From NCBI GenBank assembly GCA_937864195.1, contig CALMJG010000038.1, forward strand, positions 1 through 36,526: DNA of 36,526 nt, written 5' to 3'. Both the position numbers and the translations under genes were made by a program. Shown one piece after another: positions 7,893 to 19,117 of this stretch. Origin of the DNA: an uncultured Novosphingobium sp. (GTDB taxonomy: Bacteria; Pseudomonadota; Alphaproteobacteria; Sphingomonadales; Sphingomonadaceae). The first letter of the stretch is position 1; each line of letters opens with the position of its first letter. The notes under the pieces were generated by a model that did no database searches, was not told the DNA's origin, and saw nothing but the letters and a program-made list of their open reading frames with translations.

Positions 7893-9410
7893 ATGAGCGG
7901 CGGGCTGGTGGAAAATGGGCAAGCGGCACGCGCCGCGCTTGAGGCAGGCAGGCCTTCGCTGGTCTGGCGGCGGCTGATTGCGGACACCGAAACCCCGGTG
8001 GGCGCGGCACTGCGCCTGATCGAGGACGGACGCGGCGATTTCCTGCTCGAATCGGTCGAAGGCGGCGAGGTGCGCGGGCGCTACAGCCTGCTCGGGCTCG
8101 ATCCCGACCTGGTGTTCCGCGCCACCGGCGCCTCGTGCGAGATCAACCGCGATTGGCGCGCCGACCGCGCGGCCTTCGCCCCGCTGCCCGGCGACAGCCT
8201 GACCGAACTGCGCGCGCTGGTCGCCAGCTGCCGGATCGAGGTGCCGCCCGCCCTGCCGCCGGTGCTGGCCATGCTGGTCGGCTATTTCGGCTACGAGACC
8301 TACGGCCTGGTCGAAAAGCTGCCCCGCCCGCCGCAGAGCGCGCTGGAACTGCCCGACATGCTGTTCGTGCGCCCCGCGCTGATCCTGGTGTTCGACCGCC
8401 TGAGCGACGCGCTGTGGTGCGTCGCGCCGGTCTGGGCCGGACAGGGTTCGCCCGACGCCACGCTGGAAGCCGCGCAGGAGCGGATCGACGCCGCGCTGCG
8501 CCGTCTGGCCGAGCCGATCCCGGCGCCGGTGCGCGACAGCTCGCTTCCCGAACCGGTCCTGACCCCGACCCTGCCCGAGGGCCGCTATCGCGAGATGGTG
8601 CTGCGCGCGAAGGGCTATATCGAGGCGGGCGACATCTTCCAGGTGGTGCTGGCCCAGCGGTTTACCACGCCCTTCACCTTGCCGCCGCTGGCGCTGTACC
8701 GCGCGCTGCGCCGGGTGAACCCTTCGCCGTTCCTCTATTTCCTCGACCTGCCGGGCTTTGCCCTGACCGGATCGAGCCCGGAAATCCTGGTCCGCGTGCG
8801 CGACGGCGAAGTCACCATCCGCCCGATTGCCGGAACCCGTCCGCGCGGAGGCACGCCGGAAGAGGACCGCGCCAACGAAGCCAGCCTGCTGGCCGATCCC
8901 AAGGAGCGCGCCGAACACCTGATGCTGCTCGACCTGGGCCGCAACGATGTCGGCCGGGTGGCGCAGACCGGCACGGTCAAGGTCACGGAAAGCTACACGA
9001 TCGAGCGCTACAGCCACGTCATGCACATCGTCTCGAATGTGGTCGGGCGGCTCGATACGGCGAATCACGATGCGATTGATGCGGTCTTCGCAGGGTTCCC
9101 GGCCGGCACCGTCAGCGGCGCGCCCAAGGTCCGCGCCTGCGAGATCATCGCCGAGCTGGAACCGGAAACGCGTGGCGCCTATGCCGGCGGCGTCGGCTAT
9201 TTCGCGCCGGACGGCAACCTCGACAGCTGCATCGTGCTGCGCACCGGGGTGGTCAAGGACGGCGTGCTCCACGTCCAGGCGGGCGCCGGGATCGTGGCGG
9301 ATTCAGACCCCGCCTACGAACAGCGCGAGTGCGAGGCCAAGGCCGGCGCGCTGATTGCGGCGGCGCGCGAGGCGGTGCGCGTGGCCGGGGAACCGGGTTT
9401 CGGGCAGTAG
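7893..9410 (+). CDS. trpE: Anthranilate synthase component I
   Basis: This 505-residue chorismate-using enzyme makes anthranilate, the first committed step of tryptophan synthesis, with ammonia supplied by TrpG. The LLES element at residues 51-54 is the classical tryptophan feedback-binding motif, so allosteric inhibition is expected. The C-terminal chorismate-binding domain includes GDIFQVVLAQRF, PIAGTRPRGGTPEEDRANE and LDLGRNDVGRV, all well conserved. The ATG at 7893 is preceded by GAAGG with suitable spacing and lies 11 bases after the PpiD-like stop. No leader peptide or attenuator is seen ahead of it. Unlike the most compact trp operons, trpG is not adjacent: two hydrolase genes and a palindromic repeat intervene. 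Confidence 0.97.
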   Translation: MSGGLVENGQAARAALEAGRPSLVWRRLIADTETPVGAALRLIEDGRGDFLLESVEGGEVRGRYSLLGLDPDLVFRATGASCEINRDWRADRAAFAPLPGDSLTELRALVASCRIEVPPALPPVLAMLVGYFGYETYGLVEKLPRPPQSALELPDMLFVRPALILVFDRLSDALWCVAPVWAGQGSPDATLEAAQERIDAALRRLAEPIPAPVRDSSLPEPVLTPTLPEGRYREMVLRAKGYIEAGDIFQVVLAQRFTTPFTLPPLALYRALRRVNPSPFLYFLDLPGFALTGSSPEILVRVRDGEVTIRPIAGTRPRGGTPEEDRANEASLLADPKERAEHLMLLDLGRNDVGRVAQTGTVKVTESYTIERYSHVMHIVSNVVGRLDTANHDAIDAVFAGFPAGTVSGAPKVRACEIIAELEPETRGAYAGGVGYFAPDGNLDSCIVLRTGVVKDGVLHVQAGAGIVADSDPAYEQRECEAKAGALIAAAREAVRVAGEPGFGQ

Positions 9411-9439
9411 GCGGCGTCGGAAGTTTCAAAGAAGCCATG

Positions 9440-9508
9440 TCCGTTCGTGTCGAGCGCAGTCGAGTCACGTCGCGCCAACGTGTCTCGACTGCGATCGACA
9501 CGAACGGA
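9440..9508. repeat. Large REP-like inverted repeat between trpE and hydrolase
   Basis: Arms 9440-9464 and 9484-9508 pair over 25 bases with a single mismatch (G9454/A9494), around a 19-base centre that itself holds two ACGT motifs. Each arm carries the core also found at 76-104 (CGTGTCGAGCGAAGTCGA with small changes). The element starts 30 bases after the trpE stop and ends 47 bases before the next start. It could stabilise the trpE mRNA end or weaken downstream transcription. Confidence 0.85.
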
Positions 9509-9555
9509 CCAAGGGGAAGGATTACCATTCTCGAACGAGCCGCTATTATGTCGCA

Positions 9556-11606
<2,051 letters not shown>

Positions 11607-11647
11607 GGCACTGGCAAATCCCGCCGCACCCGCCTATGGAGCCGGCC

Positions 11648-12238
11648 ATGGCCGACATCCTCGTCATCGACAATTACGACAGCTTCACCTGGAACCTGGT
11701 CCATTACCTGATGGAACTGGGCGCGGAGGTAGAGGTGGTGCGCAACGATGCGATCTCCGCCGCGCAGGCGGTGTCGAGCGGGGCCAGGGGCTTCCTGATC
11801 TCGCCCGGCCCCTGCACGCCGAACGAGGCCGGGATCAGCCTCGACCTTGTCGGAGCCTGTGCGGAGGCAAAGCGCCCGCTGCTGGGCGTGTGCCTGGGCC
11901 ACCAGTCGATCGGCCAGTATTTCGGCGGCAAGGTGGTGCGCGGCGGGCTGATGCACGGCAAGACCTCGTCCGTCACCCATGACGGCACCGGGCTGTTCAC
12001 GGGCCTGCCCTCGCCGTTCCTCGCCACGCGCTATCACTCGCTGATCGTCGACGACGTGCCAGAGGGTCTGGTGGTGAACTGCACGTCTGACGACGGCCAC
12101 GTGATGGGCTTCCGCCACAGGGAGCTGCCGATCCACGGCGTCCAGTTCCACCCCGAATCCATCGCCACCGAACACGGCCATGCCATGCTGGCCAATTTCC
12201 TGCGGATCTGCGGGATCGAGGCCCGGGCGATCGCATGA
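11648..12238 (+). CDS. trpG: Anthranilate synthase component II (glutamine amidotransferase)
   Basis: The 196-residue class I amidotransferase has the complete triad: Cys82 in GVCLGHQ, His168 and Glu170 in [11 protein letters not shown]. It releases ammonia from glutamine for TrpE, and may also serve aminodeoxychorismate synthase if no separate PabA exists. The ATG at 11648 is preferred because GGAG sits 6-7 bases upstream; an ATG at 11636 would add four residues. Its last bases overlap the trpD start (ATGA), a sign of translational coupling of trpG-trpD. Confidence 0.96.
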   Translation: MADILVIDNYDSFTWNLVHYLMELGAEVEVVRNDAISAAQAVSSGARGFLISPGPCTPNEAGISLDLVGACAEAKRPLLGVCLGHQSIGQYFGGKVVRGGLMHGKTSSVTHDGTGLFTGLPSPFLATRYHSLIVDDVPEGLVVNCTSDDGHVMGFRHRELPIHGVQFHPESIATEHGHAMLANFLRICGIEARAIA

Positions 12239-13200
12239 CCCTGTCGCTCGCCGAATCCGAAGCGCTGTTCGGGCGCATGCTCGACGGCGCGATGTCTGAC
12301 GAGGACATCGCCACCGTGCTGATAGAGATGGCCGAACGCGGCGAAACCGCCGAGGAGCTCGCCGGAGCGGTCCGCGCCATGCGCGCGCGCATGAAGTGCA
12401 TCACCGCGCCCGCCGGAGCCATCGACGTCTGCGGCACAGGCGGCGACGGACAGCACAGCCTCAACGTATCGACCGCCGTCGCGCTGGTGGTCGCCGCCTG
12501 CGACGTGCCGGTGGCCAAGCATGGCAATCGCGCGGCATCGAGCAAAGCCGGCGGCGCCGACACGCTCGAGGCGCTCGGTCTCGACCTCATCCGCGCTTCC
12601 GAGCTGGCTGAGCAAACCCTGCCGGACCTGGGCATCGCCTTTCTGTTCGCCCAGGCCTACCACCCCGCGCTCGCCCGGATCGCACCGATCCGCAAGGCGC
12701 TGGGACGGCGGACGATCTTCAACCTGTGCGGGCCGCTGGCCAATCCGGCCGGCGTGCGCCGCCAGCTGGTGGGCGTCTCGCACCCCTCGCTGATCGCGCT
12801 CTACCGCGATGCAATGCAACTGCTCGATACCGAGGCAGCGCTGATCGTCTCCGGCGCCGAAGGACTGGACGAACTCTCGATCGCCGGGACCAGTTACATG
12901 GCGACGATCGGCCTTGACGGCATCGGCACCGAAATCACACCCGACCGCGCAGGGCTGGCTCCGCACCCGCTGGAGGATCTGCGCGGCGGCGATGCGGCCT
13001 ACAACGCCGCGGCGCTGCGCCGACTGCTCGAAGGCGAAGGCGGGGCCTACCGCGATGCCGTCCTGCTCAACTCCGCCGCCGCGCTGCTGGTGGCGGGCCA
13101 GGTAGACGACTGGCTGGAAGGCGTGGAGGAAGCCGCCGAAGCGCTCGACAAGGGCCTCGCCAAGGCGCTGCTCGATTGCTGGATCGACACCACTTCGTAA
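12235..13200 (+). CDS. trpD: Anthranilate phosphoribosyltransferase
   Basis: The 321-residue enzyme transfers the phosphoribosyl group of PRPP to anthranilate. It carries the PRPP-binding motif CGTGGDG (residues 66-72), [12 protein letters not shown] (95-106) and the anthranilate-site segment [21 protein letters not shown]. It is slightly shorter than many TrpD proteins (about 330-345), with no missing motif. It overlaps trpG by four bases and is followed after 48 bases by trpC. Confidence 0.96.
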   Translation: MTLSLAESEALFGRMLDGAMSDEDIATVLIEMAERGETAEELAGAVRAMRARMKCITAPAGAIDVCGTGGDGQHSLNVSTAVALVVAACDVPVAKHGNRAASSKAGGADTLEALGLDLIRASELAEQTLPDLGIAFLFAQAYHPALARIAPIRKALGRRTIFNLCGPLANPAGVRRQLVGVSHPSLIALYRDAMQLLDTEAALIVSGAEGLDELSIAGTSYMATIGLDGIGTEITPDRAGLAPHPLEDLRGGDAAYNAAALRRLLEGEGGAYRDAVLLNSAAALLVAGQVDDWLEGVEEAAEALDKGLAKALLDCWIDTTS

Positions 13201-13248
13201 CCCTCGCGAATGGCAAGGGGGAAAGCCGCCAAACGGCAAAGGGACGCC

Positions 13249-14037
13249 ATGACCGACAAGCTGACCGAAATCTGCGACACCAAGCGCCTTGAAGTCGCCG
13301 CGCGCAAGCCGTTTGCCACGCTGGCTGACCTTGATGCCCGCGCTGCCACGCAGACAGCTCCGCGCGGGTTCGAGGCCGCGCTGCGCGACCGCGCCGCCAC
13401 CGGCTTCGCGCTGATTGCCGAAATCAAGAAGGCCAGCCCCTCCAAGGGCCTGATCCGCCCCGATTTCGATCCCGCCGCCCACGCCGCCGCCTATGAAGCG
13501 GGCGGCGCGGCCTGCCTGTCGGTGCTGACCGATGCGCCGTACTTCCAGGGGCACGAGGACTACCTGATCGCCGCGCGCGCCGCCTGCACCCTGCCGGTGC
13601 TGCGCAAGGACTTCATGGTCGATCCCTGGCAGGTGGCGGAAGCCCGCGCGATCGGCGCCGACGCGATCCTGATCATCGTCGCCGCGCTCGATGACGCGCA
13701 GATGGCCGAAATCGAGGCTGCCGCGCGCGAACGCGGGATGGACGTGCTGGTGGAGGTCCACAACGAGCAGGAAATGGAGCGCGCCGCGCGCCTCCACAGC
13801 CGCCTGATCGGCATCAACAACCGCGATCTCAAGCGCTTCGTCACCGATATCGGCACGACCGAGCGGCTTGCCCCGCTCGCGCCCGAAGGCACGCTGCTGG
13901 TCAGCGAAAGCGGGATCAATGGCCACGCCGACCTCGTCCGCCTGTCGGCCTGCGGCGCGCGCACCTTCCTGGTTGGCGAAAGCCTGATGCGCCAGGCCGA
14001 CGTTGCCGCCGCAACGCGCGCCCTGCTGGAAGGTTGA
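13249..14037 (+). CDS. trpC: Indole-3-glycerol phosphate synthase
   Basis: The 262-residue TIM barrel closes the indole ring of CdRP. It has the expected active-site segments: [11 protein letters not shown] (Glu58, Lys60), VLRKDFM with Lys120, LVEVH, INNRDLK and VSESGI. It is monofunctional; no PRAI (TrpF) domain is fused. The ATG at 13249 follows AAAGGGA and matches the family N-terminus better than the in-frame ATG at 13210. trpF, trpB and trpA are not in this window; in alphaproteobacteria they usually form a separate cluster. Confidence 0.96.
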   Translation: MTDKLTEICDTKRLEVAARKPFATLADLDARAATQTAPRGFEAALRDRAATGFALIAEIKKASPSKGLIRPDFDPAAHAAAYEAGGAACLSVLTDAPYFQGHEDYLIAARAACTLPVLRKDFMVDPWQVAEARAIGADAILIIVAALDDAQMAEIEAAARERGMDVLVEVHNEQEMERAARLHSRLIGINNRDLKRFVTDIGTTERLAPLAPEGTLLVSESGINGHADLVRLSACGARTFLVGESLMRQADVAAATRALLEG

Positions 14038-14113
14038 ACGCCCGCTTCCCCCGATTGACCTCGCGCAACGACAAGCCGGTTCATTACGCGCAGGTCGTCA
14101 CGCGGGAGGCGTG

Positions 14114-15385
14114 ATGCGAAAAGCGATCTCTTGGCGGGCGGGAGTAGCCAGTGCGGTCCGCGCCGCGCTTGCGGGCAGCCTGACGCTTGCCCTGTGCGGA
14201 TGCATTTTTCCGCCCACGCTGACGAGCGATACGACGACCCTACCGCGGGAAGCCCGCGCCATCGAACCGGGGCTGGAGGGCGATTTCTGGCTCCCGGAAG
14301 GCCCGGATGGCGATGCCCGGTTCGAGGTCGCGACGATCTCCCGCGACGCGGACAACCGCTATCACTTCGTCTATCGTGACGAGTCCGGAGACGTCTCCTG
14401 GTCGAGCGACGAGGACGGCGCCGCCGCCGAGGTGATCCGCACCCGCCATCCCGGCATCGACGTGGTGATGATGCAGGTGGACGAGCGGACGCTCTACAGT
14501 CTGGCCTTCGCCTCGCGGGGCGGGACCTGGCTGCTCTTCCCCTTCATCGGCGGGGTCGATCAGCCGGAAGCCGGACTGCGCGAGAAGTATCTGGCACAGA
14601 TTGCCCGCCGCCACGGTCTGGAGCTGAAGTTCGATGGCACTGCGGGCGAACTGCAGATCACGGGGCGCCCTGCACCTACGGCCCTCGACGCGCTGTTTTC
14701 CGACCCGGACTTCCTGACCGGACTGCAACTCGATGCAAAGGACGGCAAGCGGCTGTTCCCGGCGCGACTGGCGAAACTGCCCGCTCAGGAGGACGGCTCC
14801 GCCTGGTGGAGCGATGCCTATACTAGCCAGCTGTCCGGCGATCCCTTCACCCTCGTACGGGCAGAGCAGGTCCAGCCAAAGGGGATTGCGGGGCGTTATG
14901 CCTGGGACAAGCGGCCGGTTAACCTCGTGGCGCAGGCAGACGGCAGCTTCGCGATGGTCTACCCGCCGGTCGGCTCGGCGCGGGAAAGCTGGTCAACCCG
15001 CTTGCATCTGCTGCCATTGGGGAACGGCGCCAGCTGGCTCGGCATATCCGAGCCTTCGCGGGGCGCGGATGGGACCAACGTGCAGGGGGGCGATGGTTAC
15101 ACCTTCTCCATGGTCAGCAGGGATCGCGGCGGCACGCTTCTCCTGACGGGCATCTGCCTGTCCGATCCGCAATTCTCCGCCACGCTGGCGAGCCTGGTCC
15201 GCGAAAACAGAAGCGCGGCAGGCGCGCGGCATGGCATTCTCTTCGATCATGCGCGCATGTCGGGAAGCCTGACCCCGGAAAACCTGCGCGCGCTTCTGGC
15301 CGATCCCCGGTTCCGGGTCGGCCTCGCGCCGGATCAGGAAGCGACCTGCGGCACCCAGGTCCTGCAGCCCGCGAAACGGCGCTAG
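14114..15385 (+). CDS. Uncharacterised lipoprotein
   Basis: I do not recognise this 423-residue protein. The N-terminus has a positively charged region, a hydrophobic stretch and a plausible lipobox LALCGC ending at Cys30, so the mature protein should be lipid-anchored facing the periplasm. The mature part is soluble, mixed alpha/beta, rich in Trp, Asp and Gly, without membrane segments. I see no repeat or catalytic motif; two central segments (around residues 90-150 and 250-330) have strand-like patterns. GGGAGG lies a few bases before the ATG at 14114; the GTG at 14111 is an alternative. It is inserted 76 bases after trpC and before moaC, where many alphaproteobacteria have moaC directly, so it may be a lineage-specific insertion. 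Confidence 0.75.
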   Translation: MRKAISWRAGVASAVRAALAGSLTLALCGCIFPPTLTSDTTTLPREARAIEPGLEGDFWLPEGPDGDARFEVATISRDADNRYHFVYRDESGDVSWSSDEDGAAAEVIRTRHPGIDVVMMQVDERTLYSLAFASRGGTWLLFPFIGGVDQPEAGLREKYLAQIARRHGLELKFDGTAGELQITGRPAPTALDALFSDPDFLTGLQLDAKDGKRLFPARLAKLPAQEDGSAWWSDAYTSQLSGDPFTLVRAEQVQPKGIAGRYAWDKRPVNLVAQADGSFAMVYPPVGSARESWSTRLHLLPLGNGASWLGISEPSRGADGTNVQGGDGYTFSMVSRDRGGTLLLTGICLSDPQFSATLASLVRENRSAAGARHGILFDHARMSGSLTPENLRALLADPRFRVGLAPDQEATCGTQVLQPAKRR

Positions 15386-15557
15386 CGCGGCGCCTTCCGC
15401 TGCTGTCCTAACTGCCCGGGTTCTGCCATGATGCGGGCATGGCACCTTCATTCTCCCCCAAATCCGCAGTCTGTGTTCAGGCCGGCTCGACAGGTTCGGG
15501 CGTTCTGCCATGGACTATGTCCACTGTGTCCATCCATTCAGCAATCAAGGCCCCTCG

Positions 15558-16028
15558 ATGAACAAGCTCACCCATCTCGATTCGCAGGGCAAGGCGCGGA
15601 TGGTCGACGTCGGCGGCAAGGCCGACACGCAGCGCGTGGCGGTGGCCGAGGGGCGGATACTCATGTCCGCCGCCGCTCTGACGGCGATCCGCGATGGCAG
15701 CGTGCCCAAGGGCGACGTACTCGCCGCCGCCCGCATCGCCGGCATCATGGCCGCCAAGAAGACTGCCGAACTGATCCCGCTGTGCCACCCGCTGGCGCTG
15801 GATACGGTGACGCTGGATTTCACGATCGAGGCGCAGGGTGTGCGGGTAACGGCCACTGCTTCTCTCACCGGGCGCACCGGCGTCGAGATGGAGGCGCTGA
15901 CCGCCGTCTCGGTGGCACTGCTCACGGTCTATGACATGGCCAAGGCGATCGACAAGGGCATGGTGATCGAAAGCGTGCGCCTGATCGAAAAGCGCGGCGG
16001 CAAGTCAGGCCACTGGAAAGCAGACTGA
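15558..16028 (+). CDS. moaC: Cyclic pyranopterin monophosphate synthase
   Basis: The 156-residue enzyme acts with MoaA to make cyclic pyranopterin monophosphate in molybdenum cofactor synthesis. Signatures are [12 protein letters not shown] near the N-terminus, [15 protein letters not shown] (catalytic region) and [20 protein letters not shown]. The ATG at 15558 gives the usual N-terminus MNKLTHLD; the upstream in-frame ATG at 15510 would add 16 unconserved residues. The Shine-Dalgarno is weak (AAGG, 8 bases upstream). A 172-base gap precedes it and contains a hairpin (15424-15430 with 15438-15444) of unknown role. The usual partner moeA is not between moaC and lexA. Confidence 0.95.
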   Translation: MNKLTHLDSQGKARMVDVGGKADTQRVAVAEGRILMSAAALTAIRDGSVPKGDVLAAARIAGIMAAKKTAELIPLCHPLALDTVTLDFTIEAQGVRVTATASLTGRTGVEMEALTAVSVALLTVYDMAKAIDKGMVIESVRLIEKRGGKSGHWKAD

Positions 16029-16105
16029 CAGCGGCCCTGCTGGTCCCGATCTATTTGATCGGAAATGGCGGAATGGCTTGACGCGATTCGCGAAGTTGCT
16101 TACTT

Positions 16106-16138
16106 GTTCCGCATTCGTTCACTGAACGGTGCAGGAAC
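16106..16138. promoter_or_regulatory. Two opposed LexA (SOS) boxes in the lexA promoter
   Basis: GTTC-N7-GTTC at 16106-16120 is a perfect alphaproteobacterial LexA box. Three bases later GAAC-N7-GAAC at 16124-16138 is the same motif on the other strand. Together they form an inverted pair centred on GTTCACTGAAC. They end 36 bases before the lexA start codon, the right place for autorepression. Confidence 0.85.
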
Positions 16139-16174
16139 ATCCACCCTGCCCCGCTCCATCGGAGTGATGCGCGC

Positions 16175-16867
16175 ATGCTGACCCGCAAGCAGCACGAGTT
16201 GATCCGCTTCATCCAGGCTCGCCTGGAAGAGACCGGCGTTTCCCCCTCGTTCGAGGAAATGAAGGAGGCGCTGGACCTCAAGTCGAAGTCGGGCGTGCAC
16301 CGCCTGATCTCGGCGCTTGAGGAACGCGGCTTCATCCGCCGCCTGCCCAACCGCGCGCGCGCGCTGGAAGTGCTGCGCCAGCCCGAGGACGTGAACAGCA
16401 AGGCGTCGCCGGCTGCGGCGAACGTCAACACTCCGACTGCGGCGGTGATCCGCCCGCCCGAGGCAAGGCCGGCTCCGGCGAACGACGTGATCGAGGTGCC
16501 GCTCCACGGCCGGATCGCGGCCGGCGTTCCGATCGAGGCGCTCGAAACATCCGCAACCCTGCCCGTTCCCGCCGCACTGCTTGGCGCTGGCGAGCACTAT
16601 GCGCTGGAGGTTTCGGGTGATTCGATGATCGAGGCAGGCATACTCGACGGCGACTATGCCCTGATCCGCCGCACCGACAGCGCGCGCGACGGCGAAATTG
16701 TGGTTGCGCTGGTCCGGGGCGAGGAAGCGACGCTCAAGTATCTGCGCCGCGAGAATGGCCGGGTTCGGCTCGATCCAGCCAACTCGGCCTACGAACCGCA
16801 GATCTATGATCCGCGCGAAGTGGTGGTTCAGGGCAAGCTGGCCGGGCTGCTGCGCCGCTATCACTGA
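16175..16867 (+). CDS. lexA: LexA repressor, SOS response
   Basis: The 230-residue protein has an N-terminal winged helix (residues 1-65; recognition segment [17 protein letters not shown]), a linker of about 35 residues rich in Ala/Pro, and the S24 autoprotease domain. The Ala116-Gly117 cleavage site lies in HGRIAAGVP, with Ser150 in GDSMIEAG and Lys188 in ATLKYL as the catalytic dyad. It represses DNA-damage genes until RecA filaments trigger self-cleavage. Two boxes of its own operator type lie upstream. The 3' end overlaps the convergent comEC stop by 7 bases. Confidence 0.97.
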   Translation: MLTRKQHELIRFIQARLEETGVSPSFEEMKEALDLKSKSGVHRLISALEERGFIRRLPNRARALEVLRQPEDVNSKASPAAANVNTPTAAVIRPPEARPAPANDVIEVPLHGRIAAGVPIEALETSATLPVPAALLGAGEHYALEVSGDSMIEAGILDGDYALIRRTDSARDGEIVVALVRGEEATLKYLRRENGRVRLDPANSAYEPQIYDPREVVVQGKLAGLLRRYH

Positions 16868-19089
16868 GGTTTTGGGCGCCCCGTGCCATCCGCCCGGTCG
16901 CGGCGGGGCGGCCGGACGGTGGGGCGCCACCAGCCATGCTCGCCCTGGTCCTGCGCCACGGTGCGCAGGTCCGGGCCGCTGAGATCGAACGCCAGGCCTC
17001 CGGTGCGATCCAGCATTGCCCGGTCGGCCTTGATCCAGCGCGGCTGGCAGGATCCGGGCAGACGGCGGTCGGCAATGACAACGTCGGCGCGCTCGCAGGC
17101 TGCTGCCAGCGCCCGCAGTTCAACCCTGTCCCTGCCGCGAGCGATCAGGAATTGCCAGGTCCGCCCGCCCCGCTCCAGCGCAAGTGCGCAGAAGTCGGCA
17201 TTGCAGCGCGCTCCCGGCCAGTCGGCAAGCGCGCGGGTTTCGCCGGCCATGCCGGCCAGTTCGGTCAGGTTGTCGCGCGCGAAACCGGACCGGGTTTCCC
17301 GCAGGACCAGCAGCTCCTCTCCGGCCCCGGTGATCCCGACATGGCGGCCATCGCCCGAAACCAGCACGTCGGGTGCGCGGACGCTGCCCAGCAGTGCCAG
17401 TCCGATTGCGGCGGGCACGAGCCCCCAAAGCCGCCCCCGCCCTTGCCACAGCGCCAGCCACAACCCGCCCGCAACAAACAGCGCGAAGGCCCCGCGCCCC
17501 ATCGAGGGCAGGGTCGTCACAGCTCCGGGGATGGCCGCTGTCCAGTGTGCAAGCACCAGCAATCCATCGAGCGAGAGGCCCACCAGCCACCAGACAGGCG
17601 CTCCGGCACCAACGATATCGGCCAGCAGCGCCAGGGCGATCAGCGGCATCGAAATGAAAGTCGTCAGCGGGATCGCGATGACGTTCGCCAGGGCGCCGTA
17701 GACCCCGGCGCGGTGGAAATGGAACAGTCCGATCGGCATCAGCGCCAGCTCGATCACGATCCCGGTCAGCAGCAGCAATCCCGCCTGCCGCAGCCCGCGC
17801 GCCCACCAGGGCTCATCGCGCGGTGCGGTAAAGCGCCGCAACGGCGCCGCTCCGTGCAACGCAACGATTGCGATCACAGCCGCGAAACTCATCTGGAAGC
17901 TCGGCCCGGCCAGCGCTTCAGGCCACAGCAGCAGTACCACCAACGCGGCCACCGCTACCATCCGCAGGCTGAGCGGCTCGCGCCCGATCGCCATCGCCCC
18001 CAGCACCAGCAAGGCCGCCACGCAGGATCGGATCGTCGGCACTTCCGCCCCGGTCAGCAGGGTATATCCGATCCCGGCGATCGCCCCCCAGCTCGCGGCC
18101 AGCAGGGGCACCCTGACCCGCAGCGCCAGCCACGGCCAGGCGGCCAGCAGCTTCATCGCCAGAAAATAGGCCGCCGCAATCACCGCGCTGACGTGCAGGC
18201 CGCTGATCGACAGCAGGTGCGTCAGTCCGGAATTGCGCATGGCCTCCTCGTCCGCCTCAGCGATCGCACCCCTATCGCCGCTGGCAAAGGCGGCGGCGAT
18301 GGTCCCCGCCGAACCGCCGAGCCGCGAGCGCACGTGCTGCGAAAGGCTGCGCTGCATGGCCGCAAGCCTGCCCCCGCCGCCGCCTGCCCGGACCACTGTC
18401 ACCGGACCAAGCACGCTGCCCGTCGCGGCGATTCCCTCGAACCAGGCGGTCCGGGCAAAATCATAACCACCCGGCAGCATCGGTGGAGCCGGGGGAACCA
18501 GGCGGACACGCATGCGCAGCAGGGCGCCCTCGCCCAGCTCTGGCCTGTCGGCCTCCGAATCGAGGTTGACCCGCACCTTGATCGCCCGGCCTGTCCCGGG
18601 CTCGCGCGCCGCAAGCAGCAGCCGGACACGGTGCTGGGCGGGCTGATCCGCTCGCTCGAGCAAACGTCCCTCAAGCTCGGTGACAAGCGGCCGGGCGATC
18701 CCGCCGGTGCCAACCATCTCCGACTTGCCCCAGGCAAGCCCGCATCCGGCGGCCAGAGCCAGGGCGGTGAAAAGCACGGCCTGGCGCAGGTACGGATAGT
18801 GTCCGTCGCGCCCCAGCACTGCCAGCGCGGCCAGGGCGGCAAGCAGCGCTCCTGCGATCAGTACCAACCACTCGCCCGGGCCGGGTAATGCAAACCAGGC
18901 GGCTATCCCCCCGGCGAAGGCCACTACCAGCCAGGGCGCCCGGTCGAAGCCGGCCGTTTCGAGGAAATGTTCGACGCTTGCAAGGCCGCTGGACAAGTCC
19001 GTGCGCTTGCGCCAATGGCCATGTTGCACTGCAGCGCCCAGCGGCGCTGGACTATCGATCGGTACGTCGGGCGGCACCACGCTGGCCAT
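16861..19089 (-). CDS. comEC: ComEC/Rec2 family DNA uptake channel
   Basis: From the ATG at 19087-19089 the protein has 742 residues. An N-terminal pair of membrane helices is followed by an OB-like extracytoplasmic domain (DUF4131), then the Competence domain with [19 protein letters not shown] and many membrane helices. ComEC carries single-stranded DNA across the inner membrane during transformation. The C-terminal 190 residues (after [19 protein letters not shown]) look like a relic of the metallo-beta-lactamase domain, but I find no HxHxDH metal motif. Frames further upstream would overlap gltX. Only 28 bases separate the comEC and gltX starts. Confidence 0.9.
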   Translation of the reverse strand: MASVVPPDVPIDSPAPLGAAVQHGHWRKRTDLSSGLASVEHFLETAGFDRAPWLVVAFAGGIAAWFALPGPGEWLVLIAGALLAALAALAVLGRDGHYPYLRQAVLFTALALAAGCGLAWGKSEMVGTGGIARPLVTELEGRLLERADQPAQHRVRLLLAAREPGTGRAIKVRVNLDSEADRPELGEGALLRMRVRLVPPAPPMLPGGYDFARTAWFEGIAATGSVLGPVTVVRAGGGGGRLAAMQRSLSQHVRSRLGGSAGTIAAAFASGDRGAIAEADEEAMRNSGLTHLLSISGLHVSAVIAAAYFLAMKLLAAWPWLALRVRVPLLAASWGAIAGIGYTLLTGAEVPTIRSCVAALLVLGAMAIGREPLSLRMVAVAALVVLLLWPEALAGPSFQMSFAAVIAIVALHGAAPLRRFTAPRDEPWWARGLRQAGLLLLTGIVIELALMPIGLFHFHRAGVYGALANVIAIPLTTFISMPLIALALLADIVGAGAPVWWLVGLSLDGLLVLAHWTAAIPGAVTTLPSMGRGAFALFVAGGLWLALWQGRGRLWGLVPAAIGLALLGSVRAPDVLVSGDGRHVGITGAGEELLVLRETRSGFARDNLTELAGMAGETRALADWPGARCNADFCALALERGGRTWQFLIARGRDRVELRALAAACERADVVIADRRLPGSCQPRWIKADRAMLDRTGGLAFDLSGPDLRTVAQDQGEHGWWRPTVRPPRRDRADGTGRPKPQ

Positions 19090-19117
19090 GGCGCGACAAG
19101 ACAGGAAGGAACGGGCA

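Noticed and set aside
5827..8010. 727-codon minus-strand frame opposite the PpiD-like gene
   Set aside because: Composition is a typical antisense shadow (Leu/Gly/Arg/Gln/His mixture, no motifs) and it would span the ppiD-trpE junction.
9411..9555. Possible trp attenuator around the large palindrome
   Set aside because: It lies after trpE, there is no Trp-rich leader peptide, and the same palindrome core occurs elsewhere, so a dispersed repeat is the better explanation.
12034..13926. 630-codon minus-strand frame opposite trpG-trpD-trpC
   Set aside because: It covers three certain genes in antisense and shows no recognisable domain.
15424..15444. Perfect 7-bp hairpin upstream of moaC, considered as a molybdenum cofactor riboswitch
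   Set aside because: The Moco riboswitch is much larger and multi-helical; nothing around this hairpin fits, and there is no T-run for a terminator.
16936..18888. 650-codon plus-strand frame opposite comEC, very rich in Gln, Arg, His and Pro
   Set aside because: The composition arises from the complement of Leu/Ala/Val-rich membrane codons in comEC; no signal of its own.
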